This document shows positions 1 to 8,560 of a stretch of 20,630 bases of DNA, piece after piece. A program made the position numbers and the translations under genes. Every line of letters begins with the position of its first letter. Position 1 is the stretch's first letter. Source of the DNA: Chara braunii (Eukaryota > Streptophyta > Charophyceae > Charales > Characeae); NCBI GenBank assembly GCA_003427395.1, contig BFEA01000097.1, positions 2,840,339-2,860,968 on the forward strand, read 5' to 3'. The notes below the pieces were generated by a model. That model made no database searches, was not told the origin of the DNA, and saw nothing but the letters and a program-made list of their open reading frames with translations.

Positions 1-50
<50 letters not shown>
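1..50. repeat. (CT)25 microsatellite
   Basis: The first 50 bases are an uninterrupted CT dinucleotide run. It sits at the very edge of the window, so its true length is unknown. No function is inferred. Confidence 0.98.
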
Positions 51-51
<1 letters not shown>

Positions 52-1168
52 AAACTATGAAACTATCAATCAATCAGACTATATATCGTCAAGCAGAACT
101 TCCCGGTAAACCATCGGCAGAGAGGGAGAAGAGGACAACAAACGACGGGCTGTGACAAACTGTTTCGTCGGAGTTTCACCAACTGACTAATCAGTAGGCT
201 GAGCTCTCTTTCAATCTCCCTGCCATCTCTCGCTGAGTCTTGGCACACGAGAAGATACGTCGCAAAAAAGTTAGAAAGTTGAAAACCCATCAAACGTTGT
301 GCAACTACACACATACATTAACAAAGGAAAAGATTAAAAAAACAATTGTGGAAGAGCCTGTGCAGAGTCCTTCCTCTGCACGCAGTCCGTCACATACCGC
401 AAGTCTCACGAAGCAGGCAGCTGCCCGCTGCCAGGAACACACACTGTCACCCAGTGGGACAGCGAACAAGAGAAGACCCAATTCTCACAAAGCACTCAGC
501 TACGACGTGCCGGGATGATCAGTGTTTGACAGCAGCTGTTACACCCGAGGTTCGTTTATACGGATCCGTTGTCAGGCGGCATCTACCGGTCGACACCGTC
601 CTCAAACGGGCCTAAGCCCTCCTCCGTGCGCGCATGGATTCGAACCGGCGACTTCGGCCTCAAGAGCCAAGTCTCGTGACCCACTACAGCCAGGACACCG
701 TGTTGAAAAGCGGGACCAGACCGGTCGTGATATCCACCCCACCCCTGCAAGGCTGCTGTAGTGTCACAAAAACCTAGACCTAATGCATGTGACCTGTTCC
801 CCTCCCACGGCTGATGAACTTTCCTAGGTATCAGGTCAGATGCACTAGGTAGTAGAGAGCTCCGCATGAACACATGGTCAAGAAGCTCCTTCCTTCCCAC
901 TACACTGCAATTCTCGCAGCTACGGTTCTTCCCAAAATATAGACTACACAGTCACTACAGTGGTTTTCGAGGTGGGGCTGCTCGTATCACTTCGAGTAAT
1001 ACCCTGGGCATGGTGTTTCTCCAAAAAAAAAAACAAAAAAAAAAACAGATGCGTTCCGACGCCACATGCGCAGCTCCGATCGCCCTCCTTATGTATGCAA
1101 GGGGCAACAAGAGGCGGTCCCGGGATCGAGGTGTCATATCAACAGCCAAGGGGTGCGGCATCCCTCTC
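51..1168. other. Intergenic 3' flank of the GT61 gene, no coding gene seen
   Basis: About 1.1 kb between the CT run and the stop codon of the minus-strand glycosyltransferase. Reading frames here are short, overlap one another on both strands and show no recognisable domain. An A-rich stretch at about 1022-1046 reads as T-rich on the gene strand and may lie in the 3' UTR or just past it. I see no clear AATAAA signal. The only structured feature is the tRNA-like box pair at 636-692. Confidence 0.6.
636..692 (-). other. tRNA-like Pol III A/B box pair (SINE or tRNA pseudogene)
   Basis: On the minus strand 646-636 reads GGTTCGAATCC, a perfect match to the Pol III B box (GGTTCGANNCC), which is also the tRNA T-loop. 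About 35 nt upstream, 692-682 reads TGGCTGTAGTG, one mismatch from the A-box consensus TRGYNNARNNG. The segment between them can form a short anticodon-like stem and loop, but the T-stem does not pair properly and no matching acceptor stem is visible. A functional tRNA is therefore unlikely. A tRNA-derived SINE head or decayed tRNA copy is the best reading; no second copy or clear 3' tail was found. Confidence 0.4.
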
Positions 1169-3313
1169 TCACAGCCACCCCTTGTCCTGCAGTATCTTCT
1201 TGATGTTCTCCACTGCTTTGGTAGCATTGACTGTCATGTGTGAGGAATGACTGACCCATTTCTTCTGTTTAATGTCGAATTCGACGTAAGGGCCGTACCA
1301 TTTTTCGGGAAAATCTCCGAAATAATCCAGGCCAAGAATGAGCGCTAACTCCCTGTAGCAGAAGTTCAGATGCGAAGGATCGATCTGTGCATCAATTGGC
1401 TGCAAAAACTCGTACACCACCGCACCTCGCTTCGTCATCAACATGTTTGTCAAACCGGCACCATGAGGAGAGACAATAATGTCGGCGCTTGCAAACTGCT
1501 GCCATATAGCCCGCTGACTAGTGAACACTCTGTCGTCATACACCTCCAACGTACGCGATGGATGGTTTCCGAAGGCGTCTGTGAGAGCCGACATCAGTTC
1601 GTCGTGGTTGTCGATGAACCGCTTGTGGGAGCGTCGTATGACGAGCATCGTTCCTTTTCCGGTCGCCGTGTCTTCTTCTTCCCCACTATGACCAGATGAC
1701 GATGTTACGGTTGTTGTCGCAGCACCCTCACTCTTGTTCGCGTCACTCCGTCCTGTCTCAAAGGCCTCACGAGGAACCTCCTCCTGCATTCCCTGTGCCG
1801 TTTTGCCCGTGGGGGTTGTTTGAACAAGGCCACGGTCACGAAGAAGGTGCTCCCTCAGCACTTTCCCCAGCCGGATCCCATAAACTTTGTACAGCCATTC
1901 AGGTATACCACAGGGCGTATCCGCCACCACCACCTCGTCAGCATGGACGTCACCTGCAATAAGTCGTGTTCGGTTTATTCTAAGCTCCTCTATGAGTTTT
2001 TGAGAGAAAGCCGATGGCTTGTCCCCCTCAGCGCGTTCGTAGATAGACTGTGCGCTCGTTGTGTGGATCATGATGGAGGGGTCGGCCAGAAGTTCTTCAT
2101 AGAAGGGCATAAGCTGGGACCCCATTTCCGCCAGGTCGTGATGAAATCCTGGCCATAGATGGTCCACCACATACACCTTTTTGTAGTGGTTATGCGCCCG
2201 AGCGTACTCCGGGCGGATGGAAGGAAAAGCCCCTCGAGAGCATCTCCCTCTTGGATCGTACACGTACTCATCCGTGTAGACTTGCCCATTCAGAGAAACG
2301 TACATGCTTCCACGAAACGTTGCAATGAACGGATTATGCAATTTCGAACCCATTTTTCTCTCATGATATCCCCCAGTTTTGTTAGCTTCCTTTTCGATTG
2401 CATCTCCTATAGTGTAGCACAGGCTCTCGCTAGGATTCCAACCACCGCAGAATATAAAATGACGGGGCTTGTCGTCCTTGCAGATGAGGTTGTCCTTTAG
2501 GCTCTCCCTGAAGAGCTTTGTGCTGCTGCATAACAGGCACATTGCCAGCTCTTGCAGGTGAAAAGTGCCTGATACGTCGTTCCATCGACAGGGTGGGTCG
2601 TTTGCCCAACCAAGCTCCTCAGGTGTGAGCGATTGCTCCTTCAACTCAATTCCACCTCCCGTTGTTGCAGATGAGGATCCATTCACATACGCCACCAAGT
2701 CTTCATAAGTTTTCAGCAGCCGCCTTTCCCCAAAGATAGGATCTGTGACCCTACTACGTCTGTCCTCCACCTCCTCCTCCTCCCCCCCCCCTTCCTTTCC
2801 CTTCTCCACCCCCCTGTGCTCTTTGATATCTCGCCCTCCAGCCGAATGTTCCTCTGCTATTGACCTATCCCCATCCGAGACAACTGGTGGGGAATCTTGT
2901 CGATCATCATCCTCTTTATGATGAGAGGGACGATATCCCGATCCCGATTCAATTTCTCTTGTAGGGGATCCAGCACCCACAGATCCTTGCCCTCCAGAAG
3001 TGTCTCCACCCAAGCCGCCTCCTTCGCCCCCCCCAGCCGACCCTTCACTCACAGTTTTTTGTCCTCCATGCGTCTCTTGTCCTCCAGGAGTTTCTTGCAC
3101 TCCTTGAAACATTTCATGCATGGCCGTACGATCTTCCCCTCTCCAATCACGTTGATTGCTAAAAGACGCAACATGAGGCCAAACTACCGCATATGACATG
3201 AACAAGGCTATCAATATCACCCCGCAAAGCACAAACCGCCTCCCAGAAAGCCGACCCTTGCCTGCCCTGCTGTCATTCAGACTGACAGGGGTGACCATAG
3301 ACTCCATCTCCAT
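1169..3313 (-). CDS. GT61-family (DUF563) glycosyltransferase, type II membrane protein
   Basis: Single-exon ORF of 714 codons. The first ATG on the minus strand is at 3313; an in-frame GTG lies just before it and an in-frame TAA at 3328-3326, so the ATG is the natural start. A short basic N-terminus is followed by one hydrophobic segment (about residues 27-46), the layout of a Golgi type II membrane enzyme. A long Gly/Glu-rich stem runs to about residue 190. The catalytic region shows GT61 hallmarks: the VYVVDHLWPGFHHDLAE block near 380-396, an IRRSHKR block near 559-565, and SPHGAGLTNML near 615-625 followed by VVYEFLQP. Several N-x-S/T sites are present. Known GT61 enzymes transfer xylose, arabinose or GlcNAc to cell-wall xylan or N-glycans; the acceptor cannot be told here. 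A low-complexity insert (about 497-555) splits the two conserved blocks. The family call is firm; the substrate is unknown. Confidence 0.9.
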   Translation of the reverse strand: MEMESMVTPVSLNDSRAGKGRLSGRRFVLCGVILIALFMSYAVVWPHVASFSNQRDWRGEDRTAMHEMFQGVQETPGGQETHGGQKTVSEGSAGGGEGGGLGGDTSGGQGSVGAGSPTREIESGSGYRPSHHKEDDDRQDSPPVVSDGDRSIAEEHSAGGRDIKEHRGVEKGKEGGGEEEEVEDRRSRVTDPIFGERRLLKTYEDLVAYVNGSSSATTGGGIELKEQSLTPEELGWANDPPCRWNDVSGTFHLQELAMCLLCSSTKLFRESLKDNLICKDDKPRHFIFCGGWNPSESLCYTIGDAIEKEANKTGGYHERKMGSKLHNPFIATFRGSMYVSLNGQVYTDEYVYDPRGRCSRGAFPSIRPEYARAHNHYKKVYVVDHLWPGFHHDLAEMGSQLMPFYEELLADPSIMIHTTSAQSIYERAEGDKPSAFSQKLIEELRINRTRLIAGDVHADEVVVADTPCGIPEWLYKVYGIRLGKVLREHLLRDRGLVQTTPTGKTAQGMQEEVPREAFETGRSDANKSEGAATTTVTSSSGHSGEEEDTATGKGTMLVIRRSHKRFIDNHDELMSALTDAFGNHPSRTLEVYDDRVFTSQRAIWQQFASADIIVSPHGAGLTNMLMTKRGAVVYEFLQPIDAQIDPSHLNFCYRELALILGLDYFGDFPEKWYGPYVEFDIKQKKWVSHSSHMTVNATKAVENIKKILQDKGWL

Positions 3314-3762
3314 CACCGTCCACTTTTAAATCTGCTGGCTCACTAAAATCTCAACCACTCAGTCTGGAAGAACCTGGGCACAAAACAAAAGGTCACATCA
3401 CAAGGGCTTCCACTTTAGCAAGGAGGGCTTTTTTTTTTTTGTATAAACAAACAAGGAGGGCCCTTTCTGTGTTTTTCTTTCTAAGCGAGGAGGGCTTTGT
3501 GCTCCTCCTGTAAATAAATACCAGGCTACCACCCTTGTGGGGCATGAACAACCGAGATTCCAGCATCACGGATTGATAAGAGAGATGGACTGCAGATAAC
3601 CAAGGGAGGGGGGACCCAGGTAGGCCGAGTTGAAATCGCAAACTTTTTTTCCCTTTTTTTTTGTTTTTGTTTTTGCCCTTGTCAAAGTGGTCATCGACCC
3701 CCCTCCATTTCCGGCCCTAACTCCCTGGAGAGTCGACTTTAGGCTATCGGAGGGAGTGGTGG
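3314..3762. other. Upstream region of the GT61 gene with short AGGAGGGC repeats
   Basis: About 450 bp upstream of the minus-strand start. AGGAGGGC occurs three times (near 3420, 3455 and 3488), spaced by T-rich tracts. TATAAACAAACAA near 3441 has a near match (ATAAACAAACAA) near 19302 next to a MITE-like body, so part of this DNA may itself be an old repeat. No clear TATA box at a sensible distance was identified. Promoter activity for the GT61 gene is expected from position alone. Confidence 0.4.
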
Positions 3763-3787
3763 TTTCAGAGAGTCCCACTAGGTGCCA
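3763..3787 (+). repeat. 25-bp direct repeat, left copy
   Basis: This segment contains GTCCCACTAGGTGCCA and matches 13040-13064 at 24 of 25 positions. The two copies lie outside the retrotransposon, one on each side, and are not its target duplication. They suggest a dispersed or tandem repeat already present when the element inserted. Confidence 0.8.
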
Positions 3788-3886
3788 ATGGGCCTCACTG
3801 CATTACAGAATACACACTAGATCATCTAAACGTATCGTGCTGACTGTAGGGTGGACCTGATACATTGGGTTGCCAACGAGTGCTGC

Positions 3887-3891
3887 TCACC
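3887..3891. repeat. Left target-site duplication (TCACC)
   Basis: TCACC directly precedes the 5' LTR and is repeated directly after the 3' LTR at 13002-13006. Five bp is the normal duplication length for Ty3/gypsy integration. It fixes the element borders and shows that both LTRs come from a single insertion. Confidence 0.9.
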
Positions 3892-4546
3892 TGTGGCATA
3901 CTGCGTAGCCACACGGGCCTGCAGGGCCCGTCCCGCATTCTCAGCCTAAAAGCCTAGAAATAAGGGCTTACAGGCCCCATGTCGTTTCAGCCTGAAAACT
4001 GAAAACGAGGGCCTGCAGGCCCTATTTCGTTTTCAGCCTAAAACAGGGCTTTTCAGCCCTGAGGCTTTTCAGCCTGAAACGGAGGGCCACTTTCGGGCCC
4101 TCATAAGATCGACCTACCCTAACATTCAGGCACAAAACCAGGGTTTTGGGAACAGGCTATTTCTGGCCTGTTCCCACGACAGCCTCAAGCAGGAGCTGCA
4201 GCGGCAGCCCCTGACTCCCTTCGGCATTGGCAAGAGCAGCCTCCTGGACTGCCTCGCCCTGCAGTCAGGAGGCAGGCCGAGAAGTACTAGGGAATTCCCA
4301 TGCACTTCACAGGTAGGTAGTTGGACAGAAGGCAGGAGTAGTCTTCAGGATTCGGCCGCAGCACTCAGGAGGAGCGCTGCAGGAGTAGCTTAGCGCTAGC
4401 AGTAGTCTTCAGCGCTGGGCGCTAGTAGCCATAGCAGTAGTCTTCAGCGCTGGGCGCTAGTAGGTGGTAGTAGTAGTGTTGGGGAGAGATGGCTGGCGGA
4501 GGCCAGTGAGACTTACCTGTGGCGCCATAGCTCCAGCTCCATCTTN

Positions 4547-4592
<46 letters not shown>

Positions 4593-5064
4593 CTTCTTCC
4601 TCTTCTAAGTCCACCATCCCTTCTTCCTCTTCTAAGTCCACCATCTCTTCTTCCCCTCTCACCACCTGACTTCTCAGTATCAGCGGACTACCACAGAGAG
4701 AGAGAGAGTTGTGACTTGAGACTTGACGACATTGGATCCAGACTCGACATTGGGATTCAGACATTTTGACGAGGGACTATTTGGGCCTGTGCTGAAGACT
4801 TGGTGTTGATGACATTCCCATCTCCCCCTCTTCTTCGTCTAACCCCCCTCTTCTTCGTCTGTGTATGGTTGGGGCTGGCGCATTCTTCCTGTGTGAGCGC
4901 CAGACCCCTTCACACCATGGAATGATGATGATGATGTATGTTCGGGGCTGCATTGNAATATTGATTGTTCGGATCATTGGTATCTAAGTTTTCCGCTGCG
5001 CTATCTTGTACTTTGTTAGAGAGGTCGGTTCTTGTTCTGGTCTGCACCTTTACAGTATGCAACA
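3892..5064 (+). repeat. 5' LTR
   Basis: Begins TGTGGCATAC and ends GCAACA, giving the usual TG...CA ends. It aligns along its whole length with 11836-13001. The first 250 bp are rich in short palindromes of the type GGGCCTGCAGGCCC and repeated TTTTCAGCCTGAAAC-like words. A 28-bp unit occurs twice (4401-4428, 4436-4463). Compared with the 3' LTR, about 32 bp (12491-12522) are missing at the N at 4546, while a TC-rich unit of about 25 bp is doubled (about 4594-4645). No convincing TATA box or polyadenylation signal was recognised, so the U3/R/U5 borders are not assigned. Confidence 0.93.
4547..4587. repeat. (GA)n microsatellite in the 5' LTR
   Basis: A 41-bp GA run directly after the ambiguous base at 4546. 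The 3' LTR has its own GA run at 12524-12563 in the same place, so the microsatellite belongs to the LTR. Its length in this assembly may be unreliable. Confidence 0.9.
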
Positions 5065-5067
5065 GTT

Positions 5068-5079
5068 TGGTATCGGAGC
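5068..5079 (+). other. Primer-binding site, initiator tRNA-Met type
   Basis: TGGTATCGGAGC starts 3 nt after the 5' LTR. It begins with TGG, complementary to tRNA CCA ends, and differs at one position from the TGGTATCAGAGC site that most plant Ty3/gypsy and copia elements use to pair with initiator tRNA-Met. This is where minus-strand DNA synthesis would start. Confidence 0.88.
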
Positions 5080-5203
5080 GGACCTCTCATTCAGAGGACA
5101 CACTCAATCAAGTAGCCAGCTTGCTTGATCTATTGATTACTCAGTAGTAAATCAAGTAGGACTTCGTCAAATCTCTGGAAAAAAAAATTCTTGCAACAAA
5201 TAT

Positions 5204-5430
5204 CTGAAAATTTCTGATAATCACATTTCGTTTTACCTGAAAATTTCTGATGATCGCATTTCGTTTTACCTGAAAATTTCTGATATTAGTATTTCGTTTT
5301 CACGCAACAAATATCTGAAAATTTCTGACAAACGCATTTCGTTTTTATCTGAAAATTCCTGATAGTAGCATTTCGTTTCTCTGATATTTCGCATACATAG
5401 CCGAAAATTTTTGATGTTATTATTTCGTTT
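5204..5430. repeat. Leader tandem repeat, 33-34 bp unit
   Basis: Six diverged units, each of the form CTGAAAATTTCTGAT followed a few bases later by GCATTTCGTTTT. Units start near 5204, 5237, 5270, 5315, 5349 and 5401. The block is very AT-rich compared with the GC-rich coding part of the element. The unit is close to 33 bp, which explains why a minus-strand frame stays open across it; that frame is not considered a gene. Confidence 0.8.
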
Positions 5431-5432
5431 TC

Positions 5433-5705
5433 TAAGCATATTAGGATAACGATAGAAGTGGTCATATTCTCGGAAACCGGATTTATTCTTTTCTGAAAAT
5501 CGAATCTCCATTCTATCTCGCAAATTTTTTTGAAAACCGAAATCTTGCGAAGCCTACCAGCATTTCGTTGTAAGCATATGAGGAGGTTGCCATATTCTCA
5601 GAAACTGGATTTAGTCTTTTCTGAAAATCGCATCTCTACTCTATTTCGCAAAAAAAAATTTCAAGATCTCATTTTTTGGAAAGCCAAAACTTTGCGAAAC
5701 CTAGC
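5433..5705. repeat. Diverged direct duplication of about 135 bp in the leader
   Basis: The segment from about 5433 (TAAGCATATTAGG) to 5570 is repeated from about 5571 (TAAGCATATGAGG) to 5705. Both copies run through a CATATTCTC.GAAAC.GGATTTA block, a TCTTTTCTGAAAATCG block and a CTTGCGAA / TTTGCGAA block. It continues the AT-rich leader and has no visible coding content. A 20-A homopolymer and T-rich tracts follow at about 5766-5820. Confidence 0.7.
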
Positions 5706-5919
5706 CTAGATCTCGCTCATAGTACTCTTCTGACATGTCTGACCCATAACAGATCGACAGGTATACAAAAAAAAAAAAAAAAAAAAGGGAAGTAGTCCTC
5801 TTTTTTTTATTTTTTATTTTATCTGTTGATTAGGGCCGGGAGGACAGTATTGTTGGGTCGGTTACCTGCCTGCGTTTTCCCTCCCACCCACCCCTTTGCA
5901 TGCATTTCCGGGTTGGTAC

Positions 5920-6146
5920 AGTGCCATGTCAGCAGTGCCACGTCTGCCACGTCAGCAACAGTGCCACATCAGCAGTGCCGCATCAGCAGTGCCACATCAG
6001 CAGCAGTGCCACGTCAGCAACAGTGCCATGTCAGCAGTGCCACATCAGTGCCACGTCAGCAGTGCCATGTCAGCAACAGTGCCATGTCAGCAACAGTGCC
6101 ATGTCAGCAGTGCCACGTAAGCAACAGTGCCACGTCAGCAGTGCCC
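5920..6146 (+). repeat. 14/17-bp minisatellite just upstream of gag
   Basis: About fifteen units of the form CAGCAGTGCCACGT (14 bp) or CAGCAACAGTGCCACGT (17 bp) lie directly before the gag ATG at 6154. Units differ mainly at one CpG: CACGTCA, CATGTCA and CACATCA versions all occur. All three forward frames are open for long stretches because the unit lacks stops, which creates misleading ORFs. Five units contain ATG (5926, 6028, 6067, 6084, 6101) upstream of gag. Confidence 0.9.
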
Positions 6147-6153
6147 CGCCACC

Positions 6154-7752
6154 ATGACGGGCTCAGTTCTGGGCATGCCAGGCCAACTGGCAAATGAGTC
6201 CATTGCCGAGTACCGACAGCGTTTCGAAACTCAGCTCGCACTAATCGGGGCTGAGGAACAGCGCCAGCTGGCAGCCGAGGCTGTCCGCCTACAGGCTGAA
6301 GTGGCGGCAACAGCTGAGAAGCAGCGGCTTCAGGCCGAAGCAGACGCAGATACCCAGGCACGCCGCAAGGAAGCCCAGGATCTGCTACAGCGGCATGAAG
6401 CCACCAGCATCAAAAAGCTCAAGTTTTGGCACTTCGAACCATCCGAGGAGCACGATGACGCGACACCGGAAGAGCGGCACAAGGAATTCATGGCCAAACT
6501 CGTGACCAGGTTGGTTTACACTTGTAACCACCTGCAGTCCAAGCTGGCGAACCTCCAGCGGGCCGTACGGAACCACAAGGCTCAGCACGAGGATGCAGCA
6601 CAGGCACTTGATTCCCGTGTACAAGACTTGGAGCAAAATGCACCAAGACCGGAGGCTGGCGAGTCCAGCAGTGCACCCTCTGCCCGCCAACTGGAGGAAT
6701 GAGTTGATCACGTAGTCGCAATGCTCGGCGACATCAGTACCTTCGCTGCACCAGCCACCATCAGCAATCAGTTGGACATCTTGAAGACCGAGGTTCAGCA
6801 ACTGCACCAGCTGCCTAACAAGGATAGCAACGCCGTGCAGCACTACAAGATGTTGACATCCCAAATCGAGAAGTTCGATGATTATACGCATCAAGACCCG
6901 GTCCTCTGGTGGGAGGGCTTTACAACGCAACTTCGGATTCTGTTTGTCGCCAAGCACGCGTACATCGGCGCGTTGTTCCTCAACTCAAAGGGCGGATGCC
7001 AGATCTGGTTGAGCCACCTGGCAACCGTCCACGGCGTCTACGTCGCAGATATGAAAGATAAGATCTCTTGGGAAGAGTTAACGCGGCTATGGAAGAAGCG
7101 GTTCATCGTGGACGACGCCCCGGAGCTCGCCATCAACCGCCTCTTCGCTATGACGCAAGGCAACACATCGACACGTGACTAGCTCACGGAATGGCAAAAG
7201 ATCGCGGCAACGCCCGATCTTGACTTGCCATTTTCACATCTGCGCCGCGAGTTCTACAACCGGTCATGTGCCGCCTTGAGCCTTGCACTTGGTGATCGCG
7301 AGCAATATGCGACCTTCGCCGAAATCATCGACAAGGCAAGGGAGATCATCAAGACCAACAGGGCGGCTGCACACGAGAAGTCAACATGGCAGCCGACCTA
7401 TGTGGAGAAGGTAAAGACTGGTCCGCGGCCGCAGCATGTCGCTGCAGTCCAATCGGACAACATTGTGGAAGACCCGGCAGCCACCCAAGCGTCACGTGAG
7501 GGAGATCAGGTGGCTGCTGTCCAGCCGCGAAGCAACAACGAGTCCCGAGAAAACGGGAAGGCGAAAACCGCATCGCCGGCCGGAAACGGACAGCTTGCAC
7601 CATGGGTCAAGTTTCACTTGACTGAGGCAGACTACAAGTGGCGCGGCCGCTATGGCTGCTGCTATTGGTGCAACAACACCAAACACAAGACCTCCCAATG
7701 CTCGGATCAAGGCAAGGAGGATGTTCGGGCTCGTATCAACTCGGGAAACTGA
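6154..7752 (+). pseudogene. gag: gag pseudogene (Ty3/gypsy capsid-nucleocapsid polyprotein)
   Basis: Starts at ATG 6154 in the strong context GCCACCATGA. The first part is a long charged helix rich in Glu, Gln, Ala and Arg (about 6200-6420), probably a coiled coil. The middle, about 6880-7180, matches the retrotransposon capsid region (WWEGFTTQLRIL, then ISWEELTRLWKKRFI). Near the C-terminus a CCHC zinc knuckle is complete: Cys codons at 7660, 7669 and 7699 and His at 7684, spacing CX2CX4HX4C, the nucleic-acid-binding nucleocapsid. Two in-frame stops break the frame: TGA at 6700-6702 and TAG at 7180-7182. Homology continues in the same frame across both. TGA fits decay of CGA; TAG fits loss of TGG or CAG. 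The frame ends in TGA at 7750-7752, directly after the frameshift heptamer. Confidence 0.9.
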
Positions 7753-7784
7753 GTTCCGCGGGAGGTGAGGCGACTCCACCTCTC
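7743..7784 (+). promoter_or_regulatory. -1 ribosomal frameshift cassette joining gag to pol
   Basis: The last gag codons read TCG GGA AAC TGA, so G-GGA-AAC (7743-7749) is a canonical X-XXY-YYZ slippery heptamer in the correct phase, ending one base before the gag stop. Slipping back one base enters the frame that encodes pol. Ten nt downstream, GGGAGGTG (7760-7767) can pair with CACCTCTC (7777-7784) around a 9-nt loop, with one G-U pair. An alternative stem uses 7761-7769 and 7782-7789. GGGAAAC is a known slippery sequence in some retroviruses. Use in translation is inferred. Confidence 0.8.
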
Positions 7785-8264
7785 ACTCCGCCAGATTCGG
7801 CCGCCTTGCTAGCGGCCTCCTACACATCTGGGGAGGATGCGAATGTCGCAAGTCCTCGGTACACTTACGAGGACTATGCTATCCACTTGGTCCCACCGTT
7901 GGACCAACCGCTCCACGTGCAACAATCTACCGCATGCACGGTTTCATCACCATAGGCAACCGATTCGGCAGCTTCGCCGCCATCTATCGCTGGGGATTCA
8001 ACATCATGGTCAAGACTTAAAGAGCTCGACCCGTTGACATTTGCGGACTTCCAATGGATGCCCCTTCCCCGGTCCGGTCGATTGCCGAAACCGGATTGCA
8101 ACGTGCTCATGGCACAATTGCGGGATTACTTGCACACTGCAGTACCAACTCCGTTGATGGACGCCGGAGTAGAGGTTGTCGACCTTCACGCCTACATTGC
8201 GAAGATCGACCGCGAGTTCAAGACACAACGGTACGACGACATCGACGCACCATTGTTATATGTA

Positions 8265-8560
8265 CGCATTCAGATCGGAGAGGCGACCTGCAGCGCTTTG
8301 ATCGATTGCGGAGCATCTCGCAACTACATGAGCCAAGACTTTATGGTACGCGCCAGCCTTGGCCCACGCGTCCGGAGAAAGTCCCAGCCTACGCAAGTCA
8401 CGTTGGAGGACGGTCACACGCACATGTCAATAGACCGGTGCATAGATGACGTCCCCGTGTATTTTGCCCCGCATGCAAGCGAGGCGGTGTCCTTCGATAT
8501 TTTGGACACCAAATTCGAAATGATCTTGGGCCTGTCATGGCTGCGAAGCGAGGATCACCC
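8265..8560 (+). other. pol domain: retropepsin-like aspartic protease
   Basis: The active-site loop reads [14 protein letters not shown] with the catalytic Asp codon at 8304-8306. The middle residue is Cys where retroviral proteases have Thr or Ser; DCGA is frequent in plant Ty3/gypsy proteases, so it is not taken as a lesion. A hydrophobic-hydrophobic-Gly motif (MILGLSWL) follows near 8521-8544, as expected for the second half of the fold. The domain would cleave Gag and Gag-Pol. Its reading frame is open. Confidence 0.85.

Noticed and set aside
636-692. Functional tRNA gene
   Set aside because: T-stem and acceptor stem do not pair and the base before the putative anticodon is C instead of T.
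3314-3316. GTG as start codon of the GT61 gene
   Set aside because: The frame is open through a GTG one codon upstream, but ATG at 3313 follows directly and nuclear genes very rarely start at GTG.
4464-4769. ORFs through the 5' LTR GA tract
   Set aside because: Low-complexity Arg/Glu or Ser/Leu readings of the microsatellite, crossing an N.
5266-5523. Minus-strand 85-codon ORF in the leader
   Set aside because: It translates the 33-34 bp AT-rich repeat and has no family signature.
5920-6146. CRISPR-like array
   Set aside because: Units are contiguous or nearly so, with no unique spacers of uniform length, and the context is a eukaryotic retrotransposon.
5826-6197. Three overlapping forward ORFs over the minisatellite
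   Set aside because: They exist because the 14/17-bp unit contains no stop in any frame; their peptides are pure repeat readings.
8304-8315. Protease DCGA as an inactivating change
   Set aside because: Cys in this position is frequent in plant Ty3/gypsy proteases, so it is not evidence of a lesion.
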